DNA of 64,000 nt from Bacteroidota bacterium (lineage in GTDB: Bacteria; Bacteroidota; Bacteroidia; Bacteroidales; JAAUTT01): the NCBI GenBank assembly GCA_020048915.1, contig JAIFLU010000041.1, positions 1 to 64,000 of the forward strand, given 5' to 3'. Positions 33,741 to 42,291 of the stretch are shown here, one piece after another. The position numbers and the translations under genes are program-made. Position 1 is the stretch's first letter; the number at the start of each line of letters is the position of its first letter. The notes under the pieces are model-generated. The model made no database searches. It saw nothing but the letters and a program-made list of their open reading frames with translations, and was not told the origin of the DNA.

Positions 33741-35066
33741 TTAATTTCGTACAGGTTTTGTAATTCCATGAGATGTGGAACCATGAATCCATTTTGCAGC
33801 TTCGCCGGTCAACCACAGATAATAATCAATGCTGAGGCCGGATTCTATTCCTACAAATTTACCACTTCCGTTAAGTGGCAGATCACCTTCTTTTTTACAT
33901 TTATAAATTGCTGTCCCTTCATCAATTTCATCAAACATCGCTACGTAAAGCGATTGAGCACCTGCCTGTTTTGCACCCGCAACCTGTTGCCAGAAAAAAT
34001 CACCCTTTAGCCTTGGTATCTGATTATACAATGTAACATCATTTTTAAGATTCCCCCAACTAAATCCCGGAAAGACCAGCGGAACATAATCAATTTTATT
34101 CAACGAACACCAGTTTATATCACCCGCAAGTGTTCCCGAGGCTGTATTAGAATAGCTTTCGGATTTATATCGCCCTACGGCCCATGGCATTATTATATCA
34201 GCAGCTTTTATAACCGTGTGAAGAGCCGGATTATTTTCGGTATCTTTGGTTAAAGTACGCCAATAGTAAGGTACGCCAAGCATAATGGACACCTTTTTTT
34301 CAGGGCCTTTCAGGTTAGTTACCAGCGATTGAACATCGGCTATGGTGTATTTGCGGTTGTCGTTAAATCCTACCCCCCAGATTACAAGCAAAGGTTTTTT
34401 ATTATGCCGCAAATAGGTAGGGTTTTTTACATTGTCGAAAAGGGAGAATGTATTTTGAAGTTCATTCCAATCGTTTATTAAAATCTGCATATCTGCAGAA
34501 GAACAGCCACTCAAGTCGTACATCACGCAAACTGCTCTTTGGTATTTTTTAGCCGCTTTAAGTGCATTTTCAAGTACTTTATTGAAATGCCGTTTCCCCT
34601 TTTCGCTTTTTATCTCACTTATAAAGCGTTGCATAAATACACCATCCAAGCCATATTCTTTCATCCATTTAAAATGGAGATCAACACTTTCTTCGTCGTA
34701 AGGACTATAGACAAAAGCATCGGTTCCATCAGCATATTGAAAAGATGTTTTATATGTTTTGGAATACTCAGTAACATCGGGCCAGAAATCTATGGTATTC
34801 ATTCCCGGTTCAAATTTTCCGCTTTTTTCATAATGATGCCATCCTCTTTCAGCACCATCCCCTTCGGCTGTAAACCATCCCTGATACCCCGCCATTACCA
34901 AACCTTTATAGCTTGTATAAAAGCAACCGGTCTCGTCGTAAATTTTCTCAATTGGTTTTGGTGGTATCTCCTCTTGTTTTTGCTCTTCTTTAGTTGAACA
35001 ATTCAGGCACATTATAAGTGCTGTGACAATAAAACAGCTCATAGACAAGTGTATTTTCATTTTCAT
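33741..35066 (-). CDS. GH99-like (GH71/99-type) lipoprotein
   Basis: This 441-residue protein has a lipoprotein signal (Cys at about residue 23, CLNCSTKEEQKQEE). The acidic residues after the Cys resemble the surface-export signal of Bacteroidota lipoproteins. The body is a TIM-barrel glycosidase-like domain starting 'VMAGYQGWFTAEGDGAERGW', with 'YGLDGVFMQRF' and 'VMYDLSGC'. Near the end, 'AMFDEIDEGTAIY' places Glu380 and Glu383 three apart, as are the catalytic glutamates of GH99 endo-alpha-mannosidases/mannanases. It may therefore cut internal alpha-mannosidic bonds at the cell surface, which fits the GH92 and GH130 neighbours. Family membership is by resemblance and not proven. Confidence 0.78.
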   Translation of the reverse strand: MKMKIHLSMSCFIVTALIMCLNCSTKEEQKQEEIPPKPIEKIYDETGCFYTSYKGLVMAGYQGWFTAEGDGAERGWHHYEKSGKFEPGMNTIDFWPDVTEYSKTYKTSFQYADGTDAFVYSPYDEESVDLHFKWMKEYGLDGVFMQRFISEIKSEKGKRHFNKVLENALKAAKKYQRAVCVMYDLSGCSSADMQILINDWNELQNTFSLFDNVKNPTYLRHNKKPLLVIWGVGFNDNRKYTIADVQSLVTNLKGPEKKVSIMLGVPYYWRTLTKDTENNPALHTVIKAADIIMPWAVGRYKSESYSNTASGTLAGDINWCSLNKIDYVPLVFPGFSWGNLKNDVTLYNQIPRLKGDFFWQQVAGAKQAGAQSLYVAMFDEIDEGTAIYKCKKEGDLPLNGSGKFVGIESGLSIDYYLWLTGEAAKWIHGSTSHGITKPVRN

Positions 35067-35176
35067 AATTTATTCGCTTAGCCTGCTATTCAGATTCAAT
35101 TCTACAGAACTTATAACAGGTTTTTGCATATTGTATTCATTAGAAATCATTCTTTAATCTGACCGTTAAATGAAAC

Positions 35177-35184
35177 CAAAATTA
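35177..35184 (-). promoter_or_regulatory. Weak candidate -7 box in a 277-base gap
   Basis: TAATTTTG on the minus strand matches TAnnTTTG and lies 110 bases before the GH99-like gene, in the widest gap of the PUL's left half (35067-35343). No good -33 element was seen. It could be an internal promoter for the last three genes of the operon. Confidence 0.25.
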
Positions 35185-35343
35185 ACCCCACTGTATTAAT
35201 AGAATGATTAATTCAGCATAAAAGAGGACTTAATCCGGTATTAATATTTACTTAATATTGAAAATAGAATATGTATCAATTAACAAGCGCCCCAGGTAAG
35301 CATAACTTGCCACTCTATCAACCCCTTTTTCAGCCTTTGTTTT

Positions 35344-37080
35344 CTAATTTACTATAAATCGGTTAACAGCTTTTGTTTGTCCCGACTCAACTGAAAGAAC
35401 ATAGACTGATTTTTTCAGCATACCTGAGGCATCAAATTCTAAATGGGTTGAATTATTTAAGCATGTCTGATAAACGGTTTGTCCTTTGAGATTGATTATT
35501 TTAACCTGGGCATTATTCGCTTTTTCAAAGCCGGTTACAACCACTGAAAAGCTATCCTGACTTACCGGGTTAGGATAAACGGCAACATTCTTCCCAATTA
35601 ATTCCGTTTCTGTATTTTTTATGCCAAGTGTTCCTGAAGAAATACTTACCACTGATGTACTACTTGCATCCAGATCAACTGACACATCCACCACATGAAA
35701 GGAGCTGCCGTCGAACTCCTGCTCTATTGCGCCATTTGTAACATGATAAGCATATCCGTAGGGCAAAACAAAACGAACCTTGGCACCAATTATGGGAAAA
35801 TTGAATTTGTTAACGATTGTAGCTGTATTGTTACCCACAGTGCCATTGTTTTCGCATTGGTAAGTGAGTTTCAGATTGGGTACCCAGGTGGATGGAGCAG
35901 CTTCATCGCCGCTGAAAAGAACATTAGTTGATCCGGTTGTACCGGTAGGCGTTGTAAATGTCCCATCTGTATTATTAATTTTAAACAGATTGAATGCAAA
36001 ATGATCTCTGATAGATGCTGTAATATATGCAACAGCAACACTGCCTATTGCAAAGGAGTATGGGTTAGCCGTATAAATATGATGTTTATCTCCGGCAAGC
36101 ACTAAGCTAAGGGGTTTATATTCATTAATAGAATGATGCATCTTATTGTAGCAATGCGCTGCTGTCAGAAAAAAATTACCTCCTGCACCATCACCGGTCA
36201 ACCAGGTTTTGGCATCTTCAACTTCATACTGGTGCACTCCATTACTTGTAAGCGACGTACCCCAGGCATTATTGAGGGTCATAAACCGACCGTTACCATA
36301 TTTAAAAAAATGATTCTGGAGTCCCCAATAGTCGTTAACAAAATCGGAATTCTCCTGTACAGTTCCCTGAACCCAATCATTGGCATTGAGTCCCTCATGA
36401 TCGCCAGGTGTTAAAAAACTTGCGGCTGAGGCTTTTGTCATTCCCTTTGTTCCTATTGCATCATTACCAAGGAAATAATGAATTTCTCTTTCCGGATGAT
36501 TCCTGACATTGTACATATTATCGCCGGTTTCAATAATTATCTGGGCATCTATGATGTTGGCGATATCAATCATAGTCGATTTCTTTTTCAGCAAAACATC
36601 GGTATCATACCCATTCTGATACAAGTGACCATCTGAAATGTGCATGATATAATACTCATCTTTAAACTTTAAAACCACCTTAACACCACCATGGGAAATA
36701 ACATCGCCTGTTGAAGTTTTTAACACAAGATCGTACCTCTCGGCCGGAGTGCCTACCGGAACAGCAACAGTTATTTTCTGGTTATAGGTATTGCCCGACA
36801 AGGGATCATAAATCCAATTGCCTTTCACAATACTCATGGTTACATTAACTTCATTGAAAGGCCCCTTCAGCTTTACGGAATTAACGGACTGCCCTGCATC
36901 GGCATTAAACCAAATTTCAAATGCTTCACCACTTTTTACAATGGCCGTTGTGGAACGCCAGGGATAAACTACATTACCACTCCAGACTGTGGTTGAAAAG
37001 CTGAATATTAACAGGAAAAATAAAAGTGCAAATGATTTTTTCTTTGCATTAAATATAGATAGCAATGTATGTTTTCTCAT
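35344..37080 (-). CDS. T9SS-secreted calcineurin-like metallophosphoesterase
   Basis: This 578-residue protein has a signal peptide (to about residue 34), an N-terminal Ig-like domain (about 38-140), a calcineurin-like phosphoesterase domain (about 142-350) and a C-terminal T9SS sorting domain (about 499-578, starting VAVYPNPVS and ending NRFIVN). The metal-binding motifs are readable: D150 and H152 in ISDGH, D187 and N188 in GDN, D227 and H228 in PGDHE (usually GNHE), then AAHCYN and AGDKHH. It should be a surface or released phosphatase or phosphodiesterase with a two-metal centre. Inside a mannan-type PUL, a phosphate or phosphodiester substituent on the glycan is an attractive target, but that is inference. 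It follows the DUF5010-like gene by 70 bases. Confidence 0.85.
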   Translation of the reverse strand: MRKHTLLSIFNAKKKSFALLFFLLIFSFSTTVWSGNVVYPWRSTTAIVKSGEAFEIWFNADAGQSVNSVKLKGPFNEVNVTMSIVKGNWIYDPLSGNTYNQKITVAVPVGTPAERYDLVLKTSTGDVISHGGVKVVLKFKDEYYIMHISDGHLYQNGYDTDVLLKKKSTMIDIANIIDAQIIIETGDNMYNVRNHPEREIHYFLGNDAIGTKGMTKASAASFLTPGDHEGLNANDWVQGTVQENSDFVNDYWGLQNHFFKYGNGRFMTLNNAWGTSLTSNGVHQYEVEDAKTWLTGDGAGGNFFLTAAHCYNKMHHSINEYKPLSLVLAGDKHHIYTANPYSFAIGSVAVAYITASIRDHFAFNLFKINNTDGTFTTPTGTTGSTNVLFSGDEAAPSTWVPNLKLTYQCENNGTVGNNTATIVNKFNFPIIGAKVRFVLPYGYAYHVTNGAIEQEFDGSSFHVVDVSVDLDASSTSVVSISSGTLGIKNTETELIGKNVAVYPNPVSQDSFSVVVTGFEKANNAQVKIINLKGQTVYQTCLNNSTHLEFDASGMLKKSVYVLSVESGQTKAVNRFIVN

Positions 37081-37150
37081 TTAAATTAAAAATTTCATCG
37101 GTTTAGAAAGTATTCTGTAGCAGTCCAAGTTTATTTTATTGGCAATTCTA

Positions 37151-38941
37151 TTAGTTTACTATCAATTTCTTAACAACCCTATGTGAACCAGCTTCTACCG
37201 TGATAAAATAAATGGATTCTTTTAAAACATTAGTCAGTTCTGCTTCAATGAAAGTGGAGTTGCTCCAAACCTGTTTAAATACTGTTTTCCCCATGGGATT
37301 GGTGATTGTAACCATTACTTTGTCATTATTTTCGAATCCCTTCAAAAGGAATTTTAAACTACCCCTTAAATAAGGATTTGGATACACATGAACCGATAGT
37401 TGCACCCCAACCGGATTCGCCATTTCACTATGAACAGATGTACTTTTATTTTCCTCACCCACTTGTAAGAAATAATTAACATCAGGTGTTCCTGAGGCAA
37501 CTGTTAAGCGGATCGTGTGAAGACCGTTACTGACCGATGTAAAAGTACCGGCATTTATGGTTGTCCACACATCGCTGGTTGAAGGAAGATGCACCGCTGT
37601 TGAAGCAACCCCGTCAACCGAAAACATAATTGAGGCATCGGCCGATGATTTATACCGGAGAAGAAATTTAGTTTTGGCTTGCAGGGGCAACTCCTTCCAT
37701 TCCATCCATTCGTTGGCCTGGGAATTGGTAACATACCAGCCGCCAAGGTTGTCGGTACATTTCAAAACGTCGAGGTCTCCCTCATGCAAAAAGGCGGCAC
37801 CACTATTTCCGGCAGTCAGGTCTGAGTATGCATCACAGGCCTCTACCTCAACACGTAAGGTGTCAGGATAAGGATTTTTAGTATAACGTCGTAAAATATT
37901 CAGCCGTTGATTGGGATAGTTGTAATAAAGCTTGTCGTTACTGCGCCATAATGCAGCCCCTTCAGCAGCATCGGTAAATCCTTCAGCCAAAGTTACTCTT
38001 GCTCCGGCCTTAATTGTGTTGTCCAAACCTAATTTAAGTCTTGTTCCCTGGTCACTAGTGCCCATGGCTGGTTCCAATACACCGTTTTGGGGTTCGGCAG
38101 GTTTTACAAATGAAGGAACACAAACACCGGCTTTTATGCCATTAAGTGTATTCAGCGTAAAAGAAGTTCCTCCGGCAGCCGAAAACCAGTTATGCGCAGC
38201 ATCAACCATGGATGCAGTTAACGATTTATCTCTGTCGAACCAAGGCTGTTGAACAATTATATAAGGCACAAAACCAAAGGTTTTCTGGCACTGATCTTTG
38301 ATATAAGAAACAATTTTCGATAGATTTCCATCAATATTAGTCATCCATGTTGATTTTACCGACCAGAAATAGATGACCATTCTATTGTCAATTTTATACC
38401 TCATATTCTCGGGTATGCTTTCAATAGCCAGTTTCAGATTGTAATCCCAGATATATTTGTAGTTATCAGTATTTCCGCAATCGAACATCTCATATTTTGA
38501 CTGGTCTTTGCCATATAAATTATAGTTTCTGCTATTTTGCCAGGAGTTGGGACAATCGTCGAAAATACACAACTTAAACTTTGCATTCCGTTCTTTCATA
38601 TACTTCACTAAAGTAGGGATGTGTTTTGGGTCACCCACTCCAAGGTCTTTTATTTGATTAGGCTGTGTTCCTCTGGATAGAAGAGCAATGAAATCAATAC
38701 CGGAATAGTCAACTTCTTCAACCATATTTTCCCACCATTGCTCCATCCCTTCCCATTTGGTGGAAGTTACAGTAGGAAGGTTTCGTGTAACAATAGATTG
38801 GTTGTAAGGGTAATCGTGCCCTCCGTATATCTCGTTGTAATGCCAGCAAAAGGTAGCGCCCAAATCCTGTGCCTGGCCAAATGGCAGAGCAACAAACAGA
38901 CTCAATATTGTGATGACAACACCTAAGTAATTTTTTTTCAT
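37151..38941 (-). CDS. T9SS-secreted DUF5010-like glycosidase-fold protein
   Basis: This 596-residue protein has a signal peptide ending FGQAQ. The N-terminal region (about 25-360) looks like a TIM barrel: 'VDYSGIDFIALLSRG', 'KLCIFDDCPNSW' and 'DNRMVIYFWSV' would be successive strands. A C-terminal carbohydrate-binding-like domain (about 365-500, beginning 'RVEVEACDAYSDL') and a T9SS sorting domain (about 517-596, VHVYPNPYLRG to KKLIVN) follow. I match it by memory to the uncharacterised DUF5010 family, found mostly in Bacteroidota PULs. The fold and neighbours suggest a new endo-acting glycosidase related to GH99/GH71-type enzymes. Catalytic acids cannot be assigned with confidence. Activity is unproven. 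Confidence 0.72.
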   Translation of the reverse strand: MKKNYLGVVITILSLFVALPFGQAQDLGATFCWHYNEIYGGHDYPYNQSIVTRNLPTVTSTKWEGMEQWWENMVEEVDYSGIDFIALLSRGTQPNQIKDLGVGDPKHIPTLVKYMKERNAKFKLCIFDDCPNSWQNSRNYNLYGKDQSKYEMFDCGNTDNYKYIWDYNLKLAIESIPENMRYKIDNRMVIYFWSVKSTWMTNIDGNLSKIVSYIKDQCQKTFGFVPYIIVQQPWFDRDKSLTASMVDAAHNWFSAAGGTSFTLNTLNGIKAGVCVPSFVKPAEPQNGVLEPAMGTSDQGTRLKLGLDNTIKAGARVTLAEGFTDAAEGAALWRSNDKLYYNYPNQRLNILRRYTKNPYPDTLRVEVEACDAYSDLTAGNSGAAFLHEGDLDVLKCTDNLGGWYVTNSQANEWMEWKELPLQAKTKFLLRYKSSADASIMFSVDGVASTAVHLPSTSDVWTTINAGTFTSVSNGLHTIRLTVASGTPDVNYFLQVGEENKSTSVHSEMANPVGVQLSVHVYPNPYLRGSLKFLLKGFENNDKVMVTITNPMGKTVFKQVWSNSTFIEAELTNVLKESIYFITVEAGSHRVVKKLIVN

Positions 38942-38999
38942 GTTTTCTAATTTATTTCACTGAAAATACAATCCGTAATCCTATTGACAATCATTCATT

Positions 39000-39908
39000 C
39001 TAACCAATCTTTGCTTTATGGCATCCATAACTTTTCAATTGTTCAACCCATTTTTCTGCAACTTCGGACGATACTGTTTTCAATTCAGCAAGCGTTTCAT
39101 CGAGGCCAATGCTGATTCGTTTGCTATTGCCCATAGTATGATAAGGTAATATTTCGATGCCTTTTAATTTGGGATACTTTTTATCCATATCGCAAATCGC
39201 TCTAAAATGTAACTCGTTATCATTTACTCCAGGAATTATGGGACAACGGAGTATAATTGGAACTGCAAAATGATATGCGGTATCCAAGTTTTTAAGAATC
39301 CGCTCGTTGGATACTCCTGTATATCTCTTATGATCAGCTAATCCGGTAACTTTGTAATCAAAAAGAAAAATATCAACAAAAGGCATAATTTGGCTAAACT
39401 TTTGGCTTGTTATTTCGCCCGATGTTTCTACGCAGGTATTCACACCCAATTCCTTGCACTTTTTCAGTATTTCCATTGAAAAGTCAAATTGCAACATAGG
39501 CTCTCCCCCGCTCAATGTCATTCCGCCACCTGATTTTTTATAGAAATCAAAATCGGCCATTACTTCATGCAATACTTCACCGGAAGTCATTTCCCGGCCA
39601 ACCATCCGCAGCCCGCTATCATTGCATACCTCAACACATTTTCCACAAAGCGTACATTTATCGAAATCAATGGAATGATTGCCATCCGCAAAACGATGTA
39701 CATTTTCCCCGCATACTTCTGAACATTTTTTACATTTTGAGCATTTATCGAAATGAAAAAACAGCTGAGGTTTTGCGATTCCTGACTCCGGGTTATGACA
39801 CCAAAGACAATTCAGCGGACATCCCTTCAGAAATATTGTAGTTCTGATTCCCGGCCCATCGTGCAACGATGCCCGCTGAATGTCAAAAACAATTGCCTTT
39901 TCGCTCAT
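39000..39908 (-). CDS. Glycyl-radical enzyme activating enzyme (radical SAM)
   Basis: This 302-residue radical SAM protein has the SAM-cluster motif CxxxCxxC at C30, C34 and C37 (GCPLNCLWCHNPE), preceded by the activase signature RASLHDGPGIRT. A ferredoxin-like insert carries two more 4Fe-4S clusters (C56, C59, C62, C66 and C85, C88, C91, C95). This is the architecture of activases of glycyl radical eliminases, whereas PFL activase lacks the insert. 'GGGMTLSGGEPMLQ' is the SAM-binding GGE motif. It abstracts hydrogen from the glycine of the partner enzyme, encoded 15 bases upstream, under anoxic conditions. It is not a sulfatase-maturing enzyme; those have different cluster spacing and length. 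Confidence 0.93.
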   Translation of the reverse strand: MSEKAIVFDIQRASLHDGPGIRTTIFLKGCPLNCLWCHNPESGIAKPQLFFHFDKCSKCKKCSEVCGENVHRFADGNHSIDFDKCTLCGKCVEVCNDSGLRMVGREMTSGEVLHEVMADFDFYKKSGGGMTLSGGEPMLQFDFSMEILKKCKELGVNTCVETSGEITSQKFSQIMPFVDIFLFDYKVTGLADHKRYTGVSNERILKNLDTAYHFAVPIILRCPIIPGVNDNELHFRAICDMDKKYPKLKGIEILPYHTMGNSKRISIGLDETLAELKTVSSEVAEKWVEQLKSYGCHKAKIG

Positions 39909-39923
39909 TTTAAAGGTCGATGT

Positions 39924-42185
39924 TTAATAAGTTACCCGGCTAAGGATTTCCATTTGTACATCCCTGGGCAAATCGATATAGCGAGAACTAAAGCCTCCAA
40001 TCCTGACAAAAAGATCCTTGTAGTTTTCGGGTTCTGTCAGCGCTTTTTCCAGATCGCCCCGGTTGATCACCGTAATCATAGCCTGTGCACCACCTTTTTT
40101 GAAATAGGTATCCAGCAGTACTTCAAACTGTGGACGGCTAGTGATAAAGAAATCACGGCCAAAACGCATATTCTGCACCGAACCGGCGTGTATATAGTGA
40201 CTAGGTTTTACCAATGAATTGATAAGCGCCGTAATTCCTTTTTTGTCATTACCACCAGCCGGAGTATTGGCATTAGCCATTTCGCGCCCGGCTTTACGGC
40301 CATCGGCAGAAGCCCCCACCCACCGGCCAAGTATTGTGTTTTGTTTGTTGTTGATAAGCACATTCAGGTACCAGTCCAGGTTGGTCCGTTCGCGCTGATC
40401 GCGGATAGTATTGCACATATAATTGTGTAATTCTACCATCATATCATCGGCATAAGCGTCGTCGTTACCGTATTTCGGACACGCTTTCAGCATTTTATGC
40501 TCCTTTTCGTAACCCACAAAATTGTGGTTCAGCGCCTCAATAAGCCGTTCTGCCGAAATCAGTTTCTCATCGTAAACCATTTTTTTAATAGCTGTCAAAC
40601 TATCGGCAGCATTTACACTGCCAAACGATTCCAGCGAACCTCCCAGATATTTGATGCCACCTGAAAAAATCCCTTTACCACGAGCAATACAATCGTCGTA
40701 CAACATACTAAGATACAGGTAAGGAGCTTGTTTCCCCGATTCCACATATTCCAGCTCTTCGTGGTCGGCGAGTATTTCAATAAAGAAAGCCAGTTGCTTT
40801 TTAAAGGCATCGAAGAATTCTTCAAAAGTTTCAAATTCATTCAGATCTCCGGTGGGCAGTCCTAATCGTTTTCCGGTAATCTGGTCAACACCATCGCGAA
40901 GTGTAATATCCAATGCTTTTAATACGTTCAACGAACCACTTGGCGTACCAAAACCCATGTGGTCAATTACAATTTCGCCGCAACCAAGGGGCATATATTG
41001 TTCAGCATCTTCAACCGGAACATCGTGGGCAGCAGCTACGCCAGGCACAAGCACATCGTCGTTATAAAGCAACGGAAAGGTATGCCCGTCACCAATGAGG
41101 GAAATTGATTTTTCCATTAAGCCGGGGTTCATACCTTCGTAAAAACGAAGGGTGGTCTGGGGCAAAATGGCGCGACCATAAGTACACATGGTTTCGAGTA
41201 CCAGGAATGCAAACCGGTCGGCATTTTCCTCGTTTCTGCGGCCTTTGCCACCAATGATAACCCGGCCGTCTACATCGCGGAAGAGTTCGTTAATCAATCG
41301 CCAGTAGGAATGCATTAACGATAAAGCCTCTTCTTCGGTAATTATTCCGTTATCAATATCATGTACATAAAAATCTCCCAGGTAAACATCTACCCTTCCC
41401 AATTCCAACGAACCACAAATCAACGTATAAAGCCATGATAACTGCAGTGCTTCGTAAAACGATTCGGGTTTGGCAACTGCATTTTTCTTTAAAACCTCGG
41501 CAAGTTGGAGAAGCTCTTCTTTGCGTTTTGAGTCAGCACAAATATGGGCTTTCTGCATTGCCTGCATTTCGTAATGGCGGCAAGAATCGACAAATACATC
41601 AAGGGCAATAAGCATACCTTCATACAGCTTCCAATCTCCGCCGGAATCCTTTGACTTGTCCCTATAGCCTGCAATTTCGGTTTTCAGGCCAGGTATTCCA
41701 AGTCGCAGTAATTTATCATAATCCACAAACACGCCTGCCATACGATAAATCGGATTGGCAATCAGCGGTTTAAAATTATATGGAAGTGACACAATTTCGT
41801 CGCGAAACAATACAGGTAGCATTTTGGGAGTAAAAGCTGCTTCCACTTTAGCCTTTGAGGTTTCCTTTTTCCAGAAATGCAGCATTTCGTGCACGCCATC
41901 CCGTTGTTCCATTGGAATATTGCCTCTTTCAATGGCCTCGATAATTTTTTGTTCATGGCAAAAATATCCGTAAGCAGCGCCCCCTGGGGCATTGTGTGGA
42001 CTGAAGCCTACCCAGCCCCAGAAGGTGCGACCGGCTAACCTGTCTTTTTCCTGAATTTCGTTTAGTACCGCCGGAAATTGCGCCTGATGACACCGGGCTT
42101 CGCGGATGGCGGTGTGTTCTTTTATGTTTTTCCGGTATGCTTCCGTGAAATTCAATTCCATTGAGAAATCGTCTATCTTTTGCAT
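39924..42185 (-). CDS. Glycyl radical enzyme of unknown substrate (eliminase class)
   Basis: This 753-residue cytoplasmic protein of the PFL/glycyl-radical superfamily carries the thiyl-radical Cys402 in 'QYMPLGCGEI'. The following Glu404 matches the CxE pair of the dehydratase/lyase group; formate lyases have Cys-Cys. The glycyl radical is predicted at Gly731 in RIGGFSSRY, 22 residues from the C-terminus. The usual CxE motifs I know are GCTE and GCVE; GCGE is unfamiliar and suggests a separate clade. The length is shorter than choline lyase and similar to glycerol dehydratase-type enzymes. There are no microcompartment shell or aldehyde dehydrogenase genes nearby. It sits between its activase and GH130 in a PUL, so it probably acts on a sugar-derived molecule released from the glycan. 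The substrate is not known. Confidence 0.9.
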   Translation of the reverse strand: MQKIDDFSMELNFTEAYRKNIKEHTAIREARCHQAQFPAVLNEIQEKDRLAGRTFWGWVGFSPHNAPGGAAYGYFCHEQKIIEAIERGNIPMEQRDGVHEMLHFWKKETSKAKVEAAFTPKMLPVLFRDEIVSLPYNFKPLIANPIYRMAGVFVDYDKLLRLGIPGLKTEIAGYRDKSKDSGGDWKLYEGMLIALDVFVDSCRHYEMQAMQKAHICADSKRKEELLQLAEVLKKNAVAKPESFYEALQLSWLYTLICGSLELGRVDVYLGDFYVHDIDNGIITEEEALSLMHSYWRLINELFRDVDGRVIIGGKGRRNEENADRFAFLVLETMCTYGRAILPQTTLRFYEGMNPGLMEKSISLIGDGHTFPLLYNDDVLVPGVAAAHDVPVEDAEQYMPLGCGEIVIDHMGFGTPSGSLNVLKALDITLRDGVDQITGKRLGLPTGDLNEFETFEEFFDAFKKQLAFFIEILADHEELEYVESGKQAPYLYLSMLYDDCIARGKGIFSGGIKYLGGSLESFGSVNAADSLTAIKKMVYDEKLISAERLIEALNHNFVGYEKEHKMLKACPKYGNDDAYADDMMVELHNYMCNTIRDQRERTNLDWYLNVLINNKQNTILGRWVGASADGRKAGREMANANTPAGGNDKKGITALINSLVKPSHYIHAGSVQNMRFGRDFFITSRPQFEVLLDTYFKKGGAQAMITVINRGDLEKALTEPENYKDLFVRIGGFSSRYIDLPRDVQMEILSRVTY

Positions 42186-42243
42186 GTTGTTTTCTATTAA
42201 TGTTTTTGTTGAATAATTAGCCTGAGAAACACCTCACCCCCTT

Positions 42244-42266
42244 CCCCTCTCCTCTCAGGAGAGGGG
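42244..42266. repeat. REP-like palindrome
   Basis: A perfect 10-base-pair stem CCCCTCTCCT/AGGAGAGGGG with a 3-base loop lies between the GH130 and glycyl radical enzyme genes. It is far more GC-rich than its surroundings and resembles interspersed palindromic elements seen in many genomes. It may also modulate the message downstream of GH130. Confidence 0.6.
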
Positions 42267-42291
42267 AGAAAGGATCGATTTACATTAGGTT

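Noticed and set aside
34539-34997. Plus-strand 152-codon frame opposite the GH99-like gene
   Set aside because: Antisense shadow of a conserved protein; hydrophobic Phe-rich translation from complementary codons.
39000-39908. Activase considered as the sulfatase maturase anSME
   Set aside because: The RASLHDGPGIRT signature, the two-cluster ferredoxin insert after the SAM cluster, and direct adjacency to the glycyl radical enzyme identify a GRE activase.
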